Of a stretch of DNA of 47,464 nucleotides, positions 21,846 to 29,502 are shown in pieces. Each line of letters starts with the position of its first letter. The first letter of the stretch is position 1. The notes under the pieces are model-generated. The model worked only from the letters and a program-made list of their open reading frames with translations. It was not told where the DNA came from and did no database searches. Made by a program: the position numbers and the translations under genes. Source of the DNA: a virus; IMG/VR virus record IMGVR_UViG_3300006990_003274, positions 1 to 47,464 of that record. One strand, given 5' to 3'.

Positions 21846-22938
21846 ATAGGAAGAAATCTCCTTGTTCAATATCTAGTGTGTAATCGTGTCTAGTATTTAA
21901 TCTTAATCTAATAAAACCGCCTTGTTCAAAGTCTTCACGTTGCCATACCCAGTGCGGTTCTATTTTGTCTAATCTAATTTGTGTTTTAGGATCAAACCCT
22001 ACCTTAGGAACATTTGATAATAGTCTTGCGTTTTGTCTTTTTAATTCATCTTGGAACAATGCCGCTAGTGCTTCATTAAGTTTGTCTAGCATGTCATGTA
22101 GCATGTCAGCTAACATGTAATCAGTTTCGTCTAGTGCTGTTTTCCAAATACCTTCAATGCTATCTTTGAGTGCATCGCCTTCTAAGCCGTCAAACTCTAA
22201 AAAGTCAACACCTAAGAAGTCTGCTAGTTTTCTACGTCTTTGCATTTCTGCTTCTGAGTATTCATCAATAGGTGTACGCTTACGCAATAGTAATAGGTTG
22301 TTGATTTGGTCTTCGCTTAGATCTAACAGTACTGGCGGTGTTGGCTTACGCATACCATGTACTGTTGCTGTTGCCTGGAACGCTTGATTCATAATAACCA
22401 TACCAGCATCTGTTTCTACAGTAATTTCTCCTACGTAGCACATGCCTGCTGTATCACAACTAGGCAATAGTGTAATCATTGACCCGCCCACTTCATCTAC
22501 GACCATTACGAAGTCTGTACCACGAACACCAATAGTAGCACTAGGTGTTCTTATCTTTACATTCTGTTTGTATTTTTTTGCAATTTGGCCACTTGCATAA
22601 CGCACTGTGCCTAAACTTGCTTTGAGGGAAAGTGACCCTACATCGTTTGCTGGGTCGTATACAAACTCGTCAATTACTAGTCTTGATTGTTCTGTAAGTT
22701 CAACTCTTGTTTCGTCAACAAAGTCAATACGCATAGTACCGTTTGCTGTAACAGCAGAGTCCATGCTTTGAACACCAACACCTGCGTCTCCTTCAATAAC
22801 AACATCGCCGTCTCTTTCAAGTACACCTGATCCTTTGATCTGTCCGATCTCTCCTACATTACCATATGCAGGTCTAGCTATAATAGCTATTACTATCAAA
22901 CCTAGGAGCAGAAACCATGTATACTTGTTCGGCGCCAT
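21784..22938 (-). CDS. FecR-domain periplasmic/surface protein
   Basis: 384 residues from ATG 22938 (AAGGA 6 bases upstream). Signal peptide or N-terminal anchor, then a FecR domain (about 25-150) with GDVVIEGDAGVGVQS, GTMRIDFVDETRVELTEQSRLVIDEF and KIRTPSATIGVRGTDF, the core FecR motifs. A helical domain follows (about 215-320) and a beta-rich C-terminus. Bacterial FecR-domain proteins are often encoded beside CHASE2 cyclases, as here, suggesting a sensing partnership. It lies between two curlin genes. Confidence 0.85.
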   Translation of the reverse strand: MAPNKYTWFLLLGLIVIAIIARPAYGNVGEIGQIKGSGVLERDGDVVIEGDAGVGVQSMDSAVTANGTMRIDFVDETRVELTEQSRLVIDEFVYDPANDVGSLSLKASLGTVRYASGQIAKKYKQNVKIRTPSATIGVRGTDFVMVVDEVGGSMITLLPSCDTAGMCYVGEITVETDAGMVIMNQAFQATATVHGMRKPTPPVLLDLSEDQINNLLLLRKRTPIDEYSEAEMQRRRKLADFLGVDFLEFDGLEGDALKDSIEGIWKTALDETDYMLADMLHDMLDKLNEALAALFQDELKRQNARLLSNVPKVGFDPKTQIRLDKIEPHWVWQREDFEQGGFIRLRLNTRHDYTLDIEQGDFFLYDYRLGSEGTNSITIIQSNN

Positions 22939-22947
22939 TGTCATTCC

Positions 22948-23697
22948 TTAGTCGCTTTGTGTTATATCAACGTCTTGATCATCACCAGCAAAATCAGCGT
23001 CAACCATATTATCGTTGACTCCACTTTGTGTAACTGTATAACTACTTGCACCGCCTGTAGCATCAATTTTAACTGTGTGTCCTGCACTGTCGCCGTCACC
23101 ACTTATGTTAATATCAACTACATTACCTGCACCACTTGATGTTAAATTGTTTCCACTAGCCGCACCGCCACTTGCTGTGCTTGAACTATTGTTTACAGTA
23201 ACCGCAACCAATGCACTTTTGCCGTCAACGTTTGAGTTAATAACGTTTCCGTCTCCAGTGATTGTGAATCCAATTGTAGATCCATCTGCATCAGCTGTAT
23301 CGCCAATGTCAAATGTAAATGCGTTTGAATCACCTGTTGCTGTAATATTTAAAGTTATGTTTTCACAATTGGTTCCACTTGTACTATCACAACTTAAATC
23401 CACTGTGTTACTATCTCCTGTAAACACCCATGTACCAGTATAAGTGTCACCTTGGATATCTGCTACGATTGTGTTTAAGCTACCTGTTTGTGTTATAGCA
23501 AATGTCATCGAGTCACCATCTAAGTTTACGTCTGTTGTTGATGTACCGATTACGTTATTTGCTCCGTCTTGCACAATATCTAAATCTAATGTATCACCCA
23601 CTTGCTCAATGTATATGTCGTTAGCCAAAGCAGGAGCCACACTAAAGATTAGTAGTACTAATGCTGTTAAGCTATTTGAAATGTACTTTCTTGTCAT
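22948..23697 (-). CDS. Curlin-repeat fibre subunit (CsgA/CsgB-like)
   Basis: 249 residues. Signal peptide to PALA (about residue 25), then NDIYIEQVGDTLDLDIVQDGANNVI, a classic curlin repeat, and several further Ile/Val-x-Gln/Thr-x-Gly-x-x-Asn units (FAITQTGSLNTIV, IGFTITGDGNVI, YTVTQSGVNDNMV). Low charge, rich in Gly, Ser, Asp, Asn. Expected to polymerise as an amyloid-like surface fibre after export by CsgG. GAGGG sits 7 bases before the ATG; it overlaps csgG by 26 bases. Confidence 0.85.
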   Translation of the reverse strand: MTRKYISNSLTALVLLIFSVAPALANDIYIEQVGDTLDLDIVQDGANNVIGTSTTDVNLDGDSMTFAITQTGSLNTIVADIQGDTYTGTWVFTGDSNTVDLSCDSTSGTNCENITLNITATGDSNAFTFDIGDTADADGSTIGFTITGDGNVINSNVDGKSALVAVTVNNSSSTASGGAASGNNLTSSGAGNVVDINISGDGDSAGHTVKIDATGGASSYTVTQSGVNDNMVDADFAGDDQDVDITQSD

Positions 23698-24664
23698 TGT
23701 TGTCCCTCGTTGTATTTGTTATTATTTTTTCTTCAGCTTCTATAGGCCAACATAAATCTTTCTCGCTACAGTACAATCTAGCTTTAGGCCATTTTTCCAA
23801 TGCATCTTTTAATGGTAATGGTCTCAGCTTAGGCACCTCGCCTTTGTATTTTGTACTGACCTCTTTAAACTTCCAAAGTCCTTCCTTTTCACCTTCATAT
23901 ACCAGTTGCACTACACCTGCTTCAATTGCCGCCCTTACAGCATAATTTACTGGCTCGTTAACAGAGTAACCTGTCTCCGACTCTATCAATTTAGTTCCCA
24001 TATCTAAGAACTTAAATACGTCTGCTCCAGACCTTGAACTTGCAATAGTTTTTTCTGTTGCAATACTCAATAACACCTTTCCAGTGCTAACTGATACAAT
24101 TCTCATCACTACTGTGACTGTATCAACTCTATACTCAGTTTGTGCGCCTACTCCAAGATATCTTGCACCAGCACCTCCAATAGCTACATTGCTATCGTAA
24201 CCAATAATGCCGCCTTCAAGTATCAGTCCTGCAAATACCATTGGCTTTAATGCTCTTGGACCGTTCGGTAAGTTTTTCTCGTATACTTCTCTAGTGTTAC
24301 GGATCAACTGTCTTTCTTTAATCAAGTTATCCATACCTATACGTTCAACAACTTCGAACCATGTTTTGTTGCCTATATCTTGCAGAGCTTTTATAACCCA
24401 AACCTCTGAACCTTGCGTTACTGCACTAGATAGATTAGCAATATTATCTGCAGGTTTACGTTGTCCAGTTTTATCTGAAAAACTATAAACTGCAATAGTA
24501 ATTTTCTGCCCGTCTAACTCAGGAACTGCAATCATCCTGTCTGCTAATGGAGCCGGCTGTATCCTTGGTGGACCAGCATTTTCCTTTATAGCCAGTGACT
24601 GTTGCATTGTTCCACTGCATCCAGTTAGTAACAATAAGCCTATGATAGTTAAGATCTTGTTCAA
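23672..24664 (-). CDS. csgG: CsgG-like curli secretion lipoprotein, TTG start
   Basis: 330 residues. A lipoprotein signal with lipobox LTGC (Cys16) is followed by a CsgG domain: KITIAVYSFSDKTGQRK, SSAVTQGSEVWVIKALQD, WFEVVERIGMDNLIKERQLI, LILEGGIIGYDSNV, GARYLGVGAQTEYRVDTVTVVMRIVSV. It forms the outer-membrane nonameric pore for curlins. The start must be TTG 24664 (overlapping the csgF TGA as TTGA), since the next Met would remove the signal peptide. It is longer than E. coli CsgG (277) by a C-terminal extension. Confidence 0.92.
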   Translation of the reverse strand: MNKILTIIGLLLLTGCSGTMQQSLAIKENAGPPRIQPAPLADRMIAVPELDGQKITIAVYSFSDKTGQRKPADNIANLSSAVTQGSEVWVIKALQDIGNKTWFEVVERIGMDNLIKERQLIRNTREVYEKNLPNGPRALKPMVFAGLILEGGIIGYDSNVAIGGAGARYLGVGAQTEYRVDTVTVVMRIVSVSTGKVLLSIATEKTIASSRSGADVFKFLDMGTKLIESETGYSVNEPVNYAVRAAIEAGVVQLVYEGEKEGLWKFKEVSTKYKGEVPKLRPLPLKDALEKWPKARLYCSEKDLCWPIEAEEKIITNTTRDNNDKKVHFK

Positions 24665-25131
24665 AAGTTAAAATTCCCTGAGCCTGGTATTTCAATAGTA
24701 GTAGTGCTTCCATCTTCTTCAACAATGGTTAGCGTAATTGCTCCTGTTGTTGTGTCTTTAGCCCACGATATTTGCGAACCTTCGATTTCTGCTGATCCAC
24801 TGTTTGCACAACTATTACCACAATCAGCGAACATACTATCTACCATTTGCTTACTTAACGTTGCGTAAATTCTTGACTCAACGTTCTTAATAAACTTATT
24901 CAGGGTAGTATTTTCTAACTCTCGTTCTAATCTTTTAGCCTCTGCGTTTGCCTCATCTTGTAAATCTTTCTTTCTATTAAATTGTAGTTGCTCAACACTT
25001 AAAACATGTGACGAGTAACCATTTCCATAATGGAAAGCTGGAGATTTAAAACCCCAAGTAAGTTCGGCGGCCACTGGCTTGCTGATTAATAACATAATTG
25101 TAACGCCTATGTATATAATACTTTTGTACAT
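24661..25131 (-). CDS. csgF: CsgF-like curli assembly factor
   Basis: 156 residues. Signal peptide to about residue 22 (PVAA), then ELTWGFKSPAFHYGNGYSSHVLSVEQLQFNRKKD, which matches the CsgF N-terminus that plugs into the CsgG pore (FxxPxF pattern). A coiled-coil middle follows, then a short beta-rich tail with a CGNSC pair. In E. coli CsgF couples CsgG to the nucleator CsgB. First gene of the operon; TAGGAG lies 9 bases before the ATG. Confidence 0.88.
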   Translation of the reverse strand: MYKSIIYIGVTIMLLISKPVAAELTWGFKSPAFHYGNGYSSHVLSVEQLQFNRKKDLQDEANAEAKRLERELENTTLNKFIKNVESRIYATLSKQMVDSMFADCGNSCANSGSAEIEGSQISWAKDTTTGAITLTIVEEDGSTTTIEIPGSGNFNF

Positions 25132-25274
25132 TTGTCAGACTCCTATATATGATATTTATCAGATCGTAATAGTGTTGCCTCCCTCACGCTTTACACATCT
25201 ATTTATATATAGGTGTAAATAATTTTACACCAATATAACATACTTACGTATAGATAAGCATACTAAATACTTTT
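25132..25274. promoter_or_regulatory. Divergent control region of the curli operon
   Basis: 143 bases between csgF (minus) and an HTH gene (plus). It holds a perfect inverted repeat GGTGTAAA-TAAT-TTTACACC (25212-25231), a minus-strand TATAAATA late promoter right beside it (25200-25207), a second GATAAATA at 25153-25160, a copy of a 24-25 base repeat (25170-25194) also found at 25519-25542, and a plus-strand CTAAATA ending 5 bases before the HTH gene's ATG. It looks like a switch controlling both directions. Confidence 0.6.
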
Positions 25275-25505
25275 ATGACAACATATAAAGAAGAACAAGA
25301 TGGATTATGGGCCGCATTAGACGAAGCATTTCCTATCAACACTAAATTACAAACAAATCTTAATGATGAAGTTACTAAACTTGAAATGAGTCGTATAAGT
25401 GAAGCACTAAGAGAACATGATGGTAATCAAACTAAAGCCGCAAAGTCTTTGGATTTAGGTAGAGTTACATTTATTGCTAAGGCAAAAAAGTACGAATTAG
25501 TTTAA
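25275..25505 (+). CDS. Fis/NtrC-type HTH regulator
   Basis: 76 residues. The C-terminal 40 (ISEALREHDGNQTKAAKSLDLGRVTFIAKAKKYEL) have the pattern of the Fis/NtrC C-terminal HTH_8 DNA-binding domain (GNQTKAAKSLDLGR as turn and recognition helix). The first 35 residues are short and acidic, with no AAA+ or receiver domain. It is divergent from the curli operon, faces a palindromic operator-like sequence and so likely regulates that operon. No SD; a CTAAATA element ends 5 bases before ATG. Confidence 0.75.
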   Translation: MTTYKEEQDGLWAALDEAFPINTKLQTNLNDEVTKLEMSRISEALREHDGNQTKAAKSLDLGRVTFIAKAKKYELV

Positions 25506-25518
25506 TATTATTTCTTTG

Positions 25519-25542
25519 TAGTGAGGCGCCCTCACGCTCTAC
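25519..25542. repeat. Imperfect repeat of the curli control region, with palindrome
   Basis: TAGTGAGGCG then CCCTCACGCTCTAC. Its partner at 25170-25194 shares TAGTG and CCCTCACGCT-TAC (one base different in the last 14). The two copies flank the HTH gene. The second contains the inverted repeat GTGAGG-CGC-CCTCAC, which could act as a hairpin at the end of the HTH transcript or as an operator. Confidence 0.5.
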
Positions 25543-25551
25543 TATAAGTAT

Positions 25552-26238
25552 TTATTTAATCTTAGGAAAGAGCATGTCTGTGCAGAATTTATCAACGTCT
25601 GCTTCATTAAGCCCTAGGCTTTTCATTACTCTTGGGGTATGTGGATTTTGTTGCTGATTATGGCAATAGTAGTTTTGACTTGCAATAGTTAAGTCTCTAT
25701 CACCTTCGCCTGTATAATGGCCAACGGAATCAAAGTACGTTTCAAGGTTGTCAAGCGCCAGTTGAATAATAACAGTTGCTTCTTCTTCCTTTACATTGCT
25801 TGCCGCAATCATACTTGGAGTAAAGATGTTTGTTGCCCACTCGGGTAACTCACGCTTCTTTTCTGGCACAAAGTCTTGTACTGCACTCTGATACCATTGA
25901 ACCATAGGGTGATCTTCTCCGCCTGAACTAGCAGAAAAATCATGGAAAGCACCAGTCATTTTAGTCTTTCCTGCAATAACGTCAAATCCGTAAATTGGAC
26001 CGTTATTGTTAAGTTGTGGAAATACACAAACATGCATCATCCACAAACCTTTAGTATCTCTTGCGTCGACTACATCAATATGAGCTCTGCGAACATGTTC
26101 GTTCTCCCATACTCTGTTAATCCAACTCCCGTCAGCCTGATTAAAATGGTCCATTCCTGGTTCATTTATTTCAGTGCCGCGGGCATTGAACATTTGAATG
26201 ATATCTTCTTGACAGTCGACGAGTTGATCCCAGATCAC
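25552..26238 (-). CDS. pcyX: Ferredoxin-dependent bilin reductase, PcyX-like
   Basis: 228 residues from GTG 26238 (GGAGAG 4 bases upstream). The core PQLNNNGPIYGFDVIAGKTKMTGAFHDFSAS carries the proposed catalytic Asp of the HDFSA segment. FTPSMIAASNVKEEEA and QNYYCHNQQQNPHTPRVMKSLG match this reductase family (PcyA, PebS, PcyX). Context (immediately after heme oxygenase, phage genome with alphaproteobacterial traits) fits PcyX, known from uncultured pelagiphages, which reduces biliverdin to phycoerythrobilin. Electrons would come from a ferredoxin not seen here. PebS is the alternative. Confidence 0.85.
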   Translation of the reverse strand: MIWDQLVDCQEDIIQMFNARGTEINEPGMDHFNQADGSWINRVWENEHVRRAHIDVVDARDTKGLWMMHVCVFPQLNNNGPIYGFDVIAGKTKMTGAFHDFSASSGGEDHPMVQWYQSAVQDFVPEKKRELPEWATNIFTPSMIAASNVKEEEATVIIQLALDNLETYFDSVGHYTGEGDRDLTIASQNYYCHNQQQNPHTPRVMKSLGLNEADVDKFCTDMLFPKIK

Positions 26239-26257
26239 TTTACTCTCCTACTTAACT

Positions 26258-26851
26258 TTAGTAAGTGAAATTGTTTAGTTCTTCAAAAATTGCTGTTGAA
26301 AGTTCAAAAGCCTTATTAGCTTCGTCAGCCATGCTATCTTTAGTACGCTTACGAATTAATGCTTTCATTTCATCTACAGAATGATTCATATCTGCGAATG
26401 CATACATTCTACCTGATCCAGGTACTTTGTTTGCAATCATTTGTCCGCCACTCAAATCGCCCATGTGTCTTACATAAACGTGTGCAAACAATTTGTCTTT
26501 ATCGTGTTGACAATTTTTTACAATGTGACTTCTGTATGCTTCTGCTGAAGGTGCTATCTGTGGTGGATTTGAACCATCTTCGGCTCCACCTAATTCTACG
26601 TAGTCTGCCCAAATATCATCTGCTTGGATTAAACCATCTAATGGTAGATCGTCATCCGGCATTGATAAATCTTCTGGTCCAAAACAACCCATGCTTAGTG
26701 CAACATCTTCTAGGATGTCATATACTAACCACATGTTGTATAGGTATGTTTTATATTTTACTTCGCTCATTTTGCCAGACATCATTTCTCTTGCGAATTC
26801 CTGACGTTCTGCGTTCTGATGAGCGGCTTGTGTTAGTGATGCTAAACTCAT
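26258..26851 (-). CDS. Heme oxygenase
   Basis: 197 residues, HO-1/HugZ-independent classic fold. Proximal His in LTQAAHQNAE (His11) and the distal helix HVYVRHMGDLSGGQMIA with the Gly-rich heme-contact motif GDLSGGQ. It opens heme to biliverdin, CO and iron. The product feeds the PcyX-like reductase next door (20 bases between the genes). A TATAAATA late promoter lies 44 bases upstream, so the pair is probably expressed late. Confidence 0.93.
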   Translation of the reverse strand: MSLASLTQAAHQNAERQEFAREMMSGKMSEVKYKTYLYNMWLVYDILEDVALSMGCFGPEDLSMPDDDLPLDGLIQADDIWADYVELGGAEDGSNPPQIAPSAEAYRSHIVKNCQHDKDKLFAHVYVRHMGDLSGGQMIANKVPGSGRMYAFADMNHSVDEMKALIRKRTKDSMADEANKAFELSTAIFEELNNFTY

Positions 26852-26894
26852 TTAATTACTCCTTGTGTAATAGTTATCATTCAATTTACTAGTG

Positions 26895-26902
26895 TATTTA
26901 TA
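26895..26902 (-). promoter_or_regulatory. T4-late promoter TATAAATA for heme oxygenase-pcyX
   Basis: Exact TATAAATA on the minus strand, between clpS and the heme oxygenase gene. Confidence 0.6.
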
Positions 26903-27214
26903 CTATTCTTTTTCAATTGCCACCTGTAAAGGATAGCCATGTTCTCTAGAAATCTTAGTACATTCCACTGCTTTTTGTTCAGCAATCTCATATGTGTATA
27001 GTCCAACTACTGCTGAACCTTTCTCATGTATTGCCATAGTTAGTTCTTGTGCAGTTTGTGCTGAATGCCTAAAAATATCTACTAATAAATCTACAACAAA
27101 ATCCATAGGAGTTTCGTTGTCGTTAGCAAAGATTACTTTGTATTTGCCCGGCTCTTGGACAACTTCTTTAATCTTTTCTTTTACATTAATTTCTGTTTCT
27201 AGTTCTACGCTCAT
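26903..27214 (-). CDS. clpS: ClpS protease adaptor
   Basis: 103 residues. Core YKVIFANDNETPMDFVVDLL is the ClpS signature (NDD/E-TPM-FV), then the pocket helix (VDIFRHSAQTAQELTMAIHEKGSAVVGLYTYEIAEQKA) and CTKISREHGYPLQVAIE. ClpS delivers N-degron proteins to ClpA(P). The acidic N-terminal arm needed to trigger ClpA is present. A phage ClpP gene is at 13 kb; ClpA is absent here, so host ClpA is assumed. Confidence 0.93.
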   Translation of the reverse strand: MSVELETEINVKEKIKEVVQEPGKYKVIFANDNETPMDFVVDLLVDIFRHSAQTAQELTMAIHEKGSAVVGLYTYEIAEQKAVECTKISREHGYPLQVAIEKE

Positions 27215-27262
27215 ATCATTTTCCTTTGTTTCGGGGGAGTTATTGCACTCCCCCTAGACTGT

Positions 27263-27721
27263 TTACTTACTTTCACCGTCAATTGTAAGACCATCATTGA
27301 TCTTAATTGTTTTAGGCTTTAATGCCTCTGGCAATTCACGTTCTAAGTGAATGTTAAGCATGCCTAGCTCAAGGCTTGCATTTTTAACATTTACATGATC
27401 TGCAAGTGTAAACTCCCTGCGGAAACTACGTCCGCCAATACCTTTGTGTAGGTAATTGACTTGTTCATCTCCTTTAGGGGCAGTTCCTTCAATCTTTAGT
27501 GTATCACCGTCCTTAGTAATATTAAGATTGTCCATACCAAAGCCAGCAACTGCGACTGAGATCATATACTCGTCATCGTTGATTTGTGCTATGTTGTATG
27601 GTGGATACCCATTTCCGTTTGGACTATTTGCGAACTGCGTGTTCATTTGTTCAAATAATCTATCAAAGCCTACTGTGGCTCTGTGGAAGTGTGGTAGGTC
27701 TAGAGTTGTTAGTCTTGTCAT
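27263..27721 (-). CDS. Hsp20 small heat-shock protein
   Basis: 152 residues. N-terminal HFHRATVGFDRLFEQM, then an alpha-crystallin domain (about 40-130: NIAQINDDEYMISVAVAGF, LKIEGTAPKG, RSFRREFTLADHVNVKNASLELGMLNIHLERELPE) and the short tail KPKTIKIN with an IxI-type motif. It prevents aggregation, often during phage assembly. The leader carries three hairpins, the last pairing the SD like a ROSE thermometer. Confidence 0.93.
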   Translation of the reverse strand: MTRLTTLDLPHFHRATVGFDRLFEQMNTQFANSPNGNGYPPYNIAQINDDEYMISVAVAGFGMDNLNITKDGDTLKIEGTAPKGDEQVNYLHKGIGGRSFRREFTLADHVNVKNASLELGMLNIHLERELPEALKPKTIKINDGLTIDGESK

Positions 27722-27727
27722 TGTTTT

Positions 27728-27802
27728 CTCCTTATATTAAGCAAGATTAATTTTACAGTCCCTTATGGGCACTGCATGTACATTGAGCTCTTCTCTTTGT
27801 AC
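27728..27802 (-). promoter_or_regulatory. ROSE-like RNA thermometer in the hsp20 leader
   Basis: Three stems on the minus strand: GTACA/TGTAC (27802-27777), CAGT-CCC/GGG-ACTG (27774-27756 region), and a final stem CTTGCTT / AAGGAG (27745-27728) around loop AATAT. In the last, SD AAGGAG pairs with TTGCT through a G-G mismatch, the hallmark of ROSE elements before alphaproteobacterial small heat-shock genes. The ATG is 6 bases downstream. Confidence 0.6.
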
Positions 27803-27806
27803 GTTA

Positions 27807-28925
27807 TTATTTATCATCTGACGCATATACTCCATTAAATTGTTGAGTACAACGTACAAACGTTGTGCATTTGCTAAGTTGCTTTAGCTTCAAAGCGCCT
27901 GCGTATGTGCAAGTACTACGCAAACCGCCTAGTATATCCTGCACTGTAACCGCGACATCGCCCCTATACGGAACAAAAACTTCGCGGCCTTCTGATGAAC
28001 GATAGTCTTTAAGTCCACCAAAATGCTTTGTGTTAGCGGCATCACTACTCATACCGTAGAACTGTACAAACTGTTTTTCTTGTACTTTACGTTTATGATT
28101 ACTTAAATGATCGCCAACTTCATATTCTAATTCATCTGTCTGATAGTACTTGGTAATTACTTCACCGCCGCCTTGATCATGGCCAGCAAGCATACCACCG
28201 AGCATAACATAGTCTGCTCCACCTGCAAAGGCCTTAGCAACATCACCAGGGCAAGTACACCCACCGTCAGCAATAATGTGACCCCCAAGTCCATGGGCGG
28301 CATCTGCACATTCGATGACGGCAGATAACTGCGGATATCCAACACCAGTTTGTATCCGAGTAGTGCAAACACTCCCGGGACCAATACCCACTTTAACAAT
28401 ATCTGCTCCACTTAAAATTAACTCCTCTGTCATTTCTCCGGTAACCACGTTACCTGCTATAATTACTATATCTGGAAACTTTTCACGTACTTTACGTACT
28501 CTTGCCGCAAAGTGATCCGAGTATCCATTTGCAATGTCCATACAAACATATTTTAAATTATGTACTACATTGTTGTACACATCAACCAACTTATGAAAGT
28601 CAGCATCACTTGTACCAATACTCATAGCAACATTGGCTGTACGCTCTGGTATGTCACTGTTAAAGTATTCCGTAAGTTGTTCTACTGTATATGTCTTTAC
28701 TAGACACGTAAAGATGTTACCTTCAGCAAGTTTGTCTGCCATTTCAAATGTACCAACACCGTCCATGTTAGCCGCCATAATAGGAACACCTTCGTATTCT
28801 GCTTTACTGTTTCTAAATTTAAACTTGCGTTCAAGCCTAACTTGTTTGCGTGATACAAGTGTTGAACGCTTTGGACGTATTAATACATCTTTGTAGTCTA
28901 GTTTGATATCTTGATCAATCCGCAT
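27807..28925 (-). CDS. guaC: GMP reductase
   Basis: 372 residues, IMPDH/GMPR TIM barrel. [19 protein letters not shown] at the start is GuaC-like, and there is no CBS insertion. The catalytic Cys lies in [17 protein letters not shown]; the [34 protein letters not shown] loop and the mobile flap ([23 protein letters not shown]) follow. It converts GMP to IMP with NADPH, shifting purine pools toward adenine nucleotides, fitting an AT-rich genome. A late element at its 3' end serves hsp20. Confidence 0.9.
   Translation of the reverse strand: MRIDQDIKLDYKDVLIRPKRSTLVSRKQVRLERKFKFRNSKAEYEGVPIMAANMDGVGTFEMADKLAEGNIFTCLVKTYTVEQLTEYFNSDIPERTANVAMSIGTSDADFHKLVDVYNNVVHNLKYVCMDIANGYSDHFAARVRKVREKFPDIVIIAGNVVTGEMTEELILSGADIVKVGIGPGSVCTTRIQTGVGYPQLSAVIECADAAHGLGGHIIADGGCTCPGDVAKAFAGGADYVMLGGMLAGHDQGGGEVITKYYQTDELEYEVGDHLSNHKRKVQEKQFVQFYGMSSDAANTKHFGGLKDYRSSEGREVFVPYRGDVAVTVQDILGGLRSTCTYAGALKLKQLSKCTTFVRCTQQFNGVYASDDK
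27808..27815 (-). promoter_or_regulatory. Late-type promoter GATAAATA for hsp20
   Basis: GATAAATA at the end of guaC, giving an hsp20 leader of about 80 bases that contains the three hairpins. Confidence 0.5.
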
Positions 28926-29502
28926 TTTTTGGTTTCATCCCGTAATTAAAAGAAATACTAATTCTATCTTCGTTGGATAGGTTAGGTTGTACACTATGCT
29001 TTAACCAGCCTGGAAAGATATAAATTGCATTTGTCATTGCTTTGTATGTTGTTGCTGTACTTGTAAAGTAATTAGGCTTCTCCATAGGTGGAAGGAAATA
29101 TTCAGCATTGTCACCTCTTTCAAAAAAGATGTTACCTTGCTCTGGAGTTGCTTTTACATAATATACTCCACTAAGTATACTACCTGCATGATTATGCAAG
29201 TGATTATATGATCCTGGTGTATTTACATTGATCCAAATATTTTGAATTTCTAGTTTTGGTATATCTGCTTGTACGGCACAATTATTAACTTGTTCTGTAA
29301 TTGTTCCAACTAACTTATCAAATTCTTCGTTATCACCATGTCGCATTGGGCCACTTTGCCAACCTATATAGTTTGATACTTGTACACCTTCGTCAAGTTG
29401 TTTACGGTCTTGAGCATATGTTTCAATTGCAGAATTATCTACACCGTCCATCATACCAGACCAAATGACCGAAGGGAACCACTGTTCAGCAGTAAGTGCC
29501 AT
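28915..29502 (-). CDS. 2-oxoglutarate/Fe(II) oxygenase-like protein
   Basis: 195 residues. [25 protein letters not shown] gives the facial His pair region, [15 protein letters not shown] follows, and [15 protein letters not shown] with [13 protein letters not shown] supplies the distal His and 2OG-binding Arg. This arrangement matches the TIGR02466-type oxygenases common in marine phages. Substrate unknown. It overlaps guaC by 11 bases. Confidence 0.75.
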   Translation of the reverse strand: MALTAEQWFPSVIWSGMMDGVDNSAIETYAQDRKQLDEGVQVSNYIGWQSGPMRHGDNEEFDKLVGTITEQVNNCAVQADIPKLEIQNIWINVNTPGSYNHLHNHAGSILSGVYYVKATPEQGNIFFERGDNAEYFLPPMEKPNYFTSTATTYKAMTNAIYIFPGWLKHSVQPNLSNEDRISISFNYGMKPKNAD

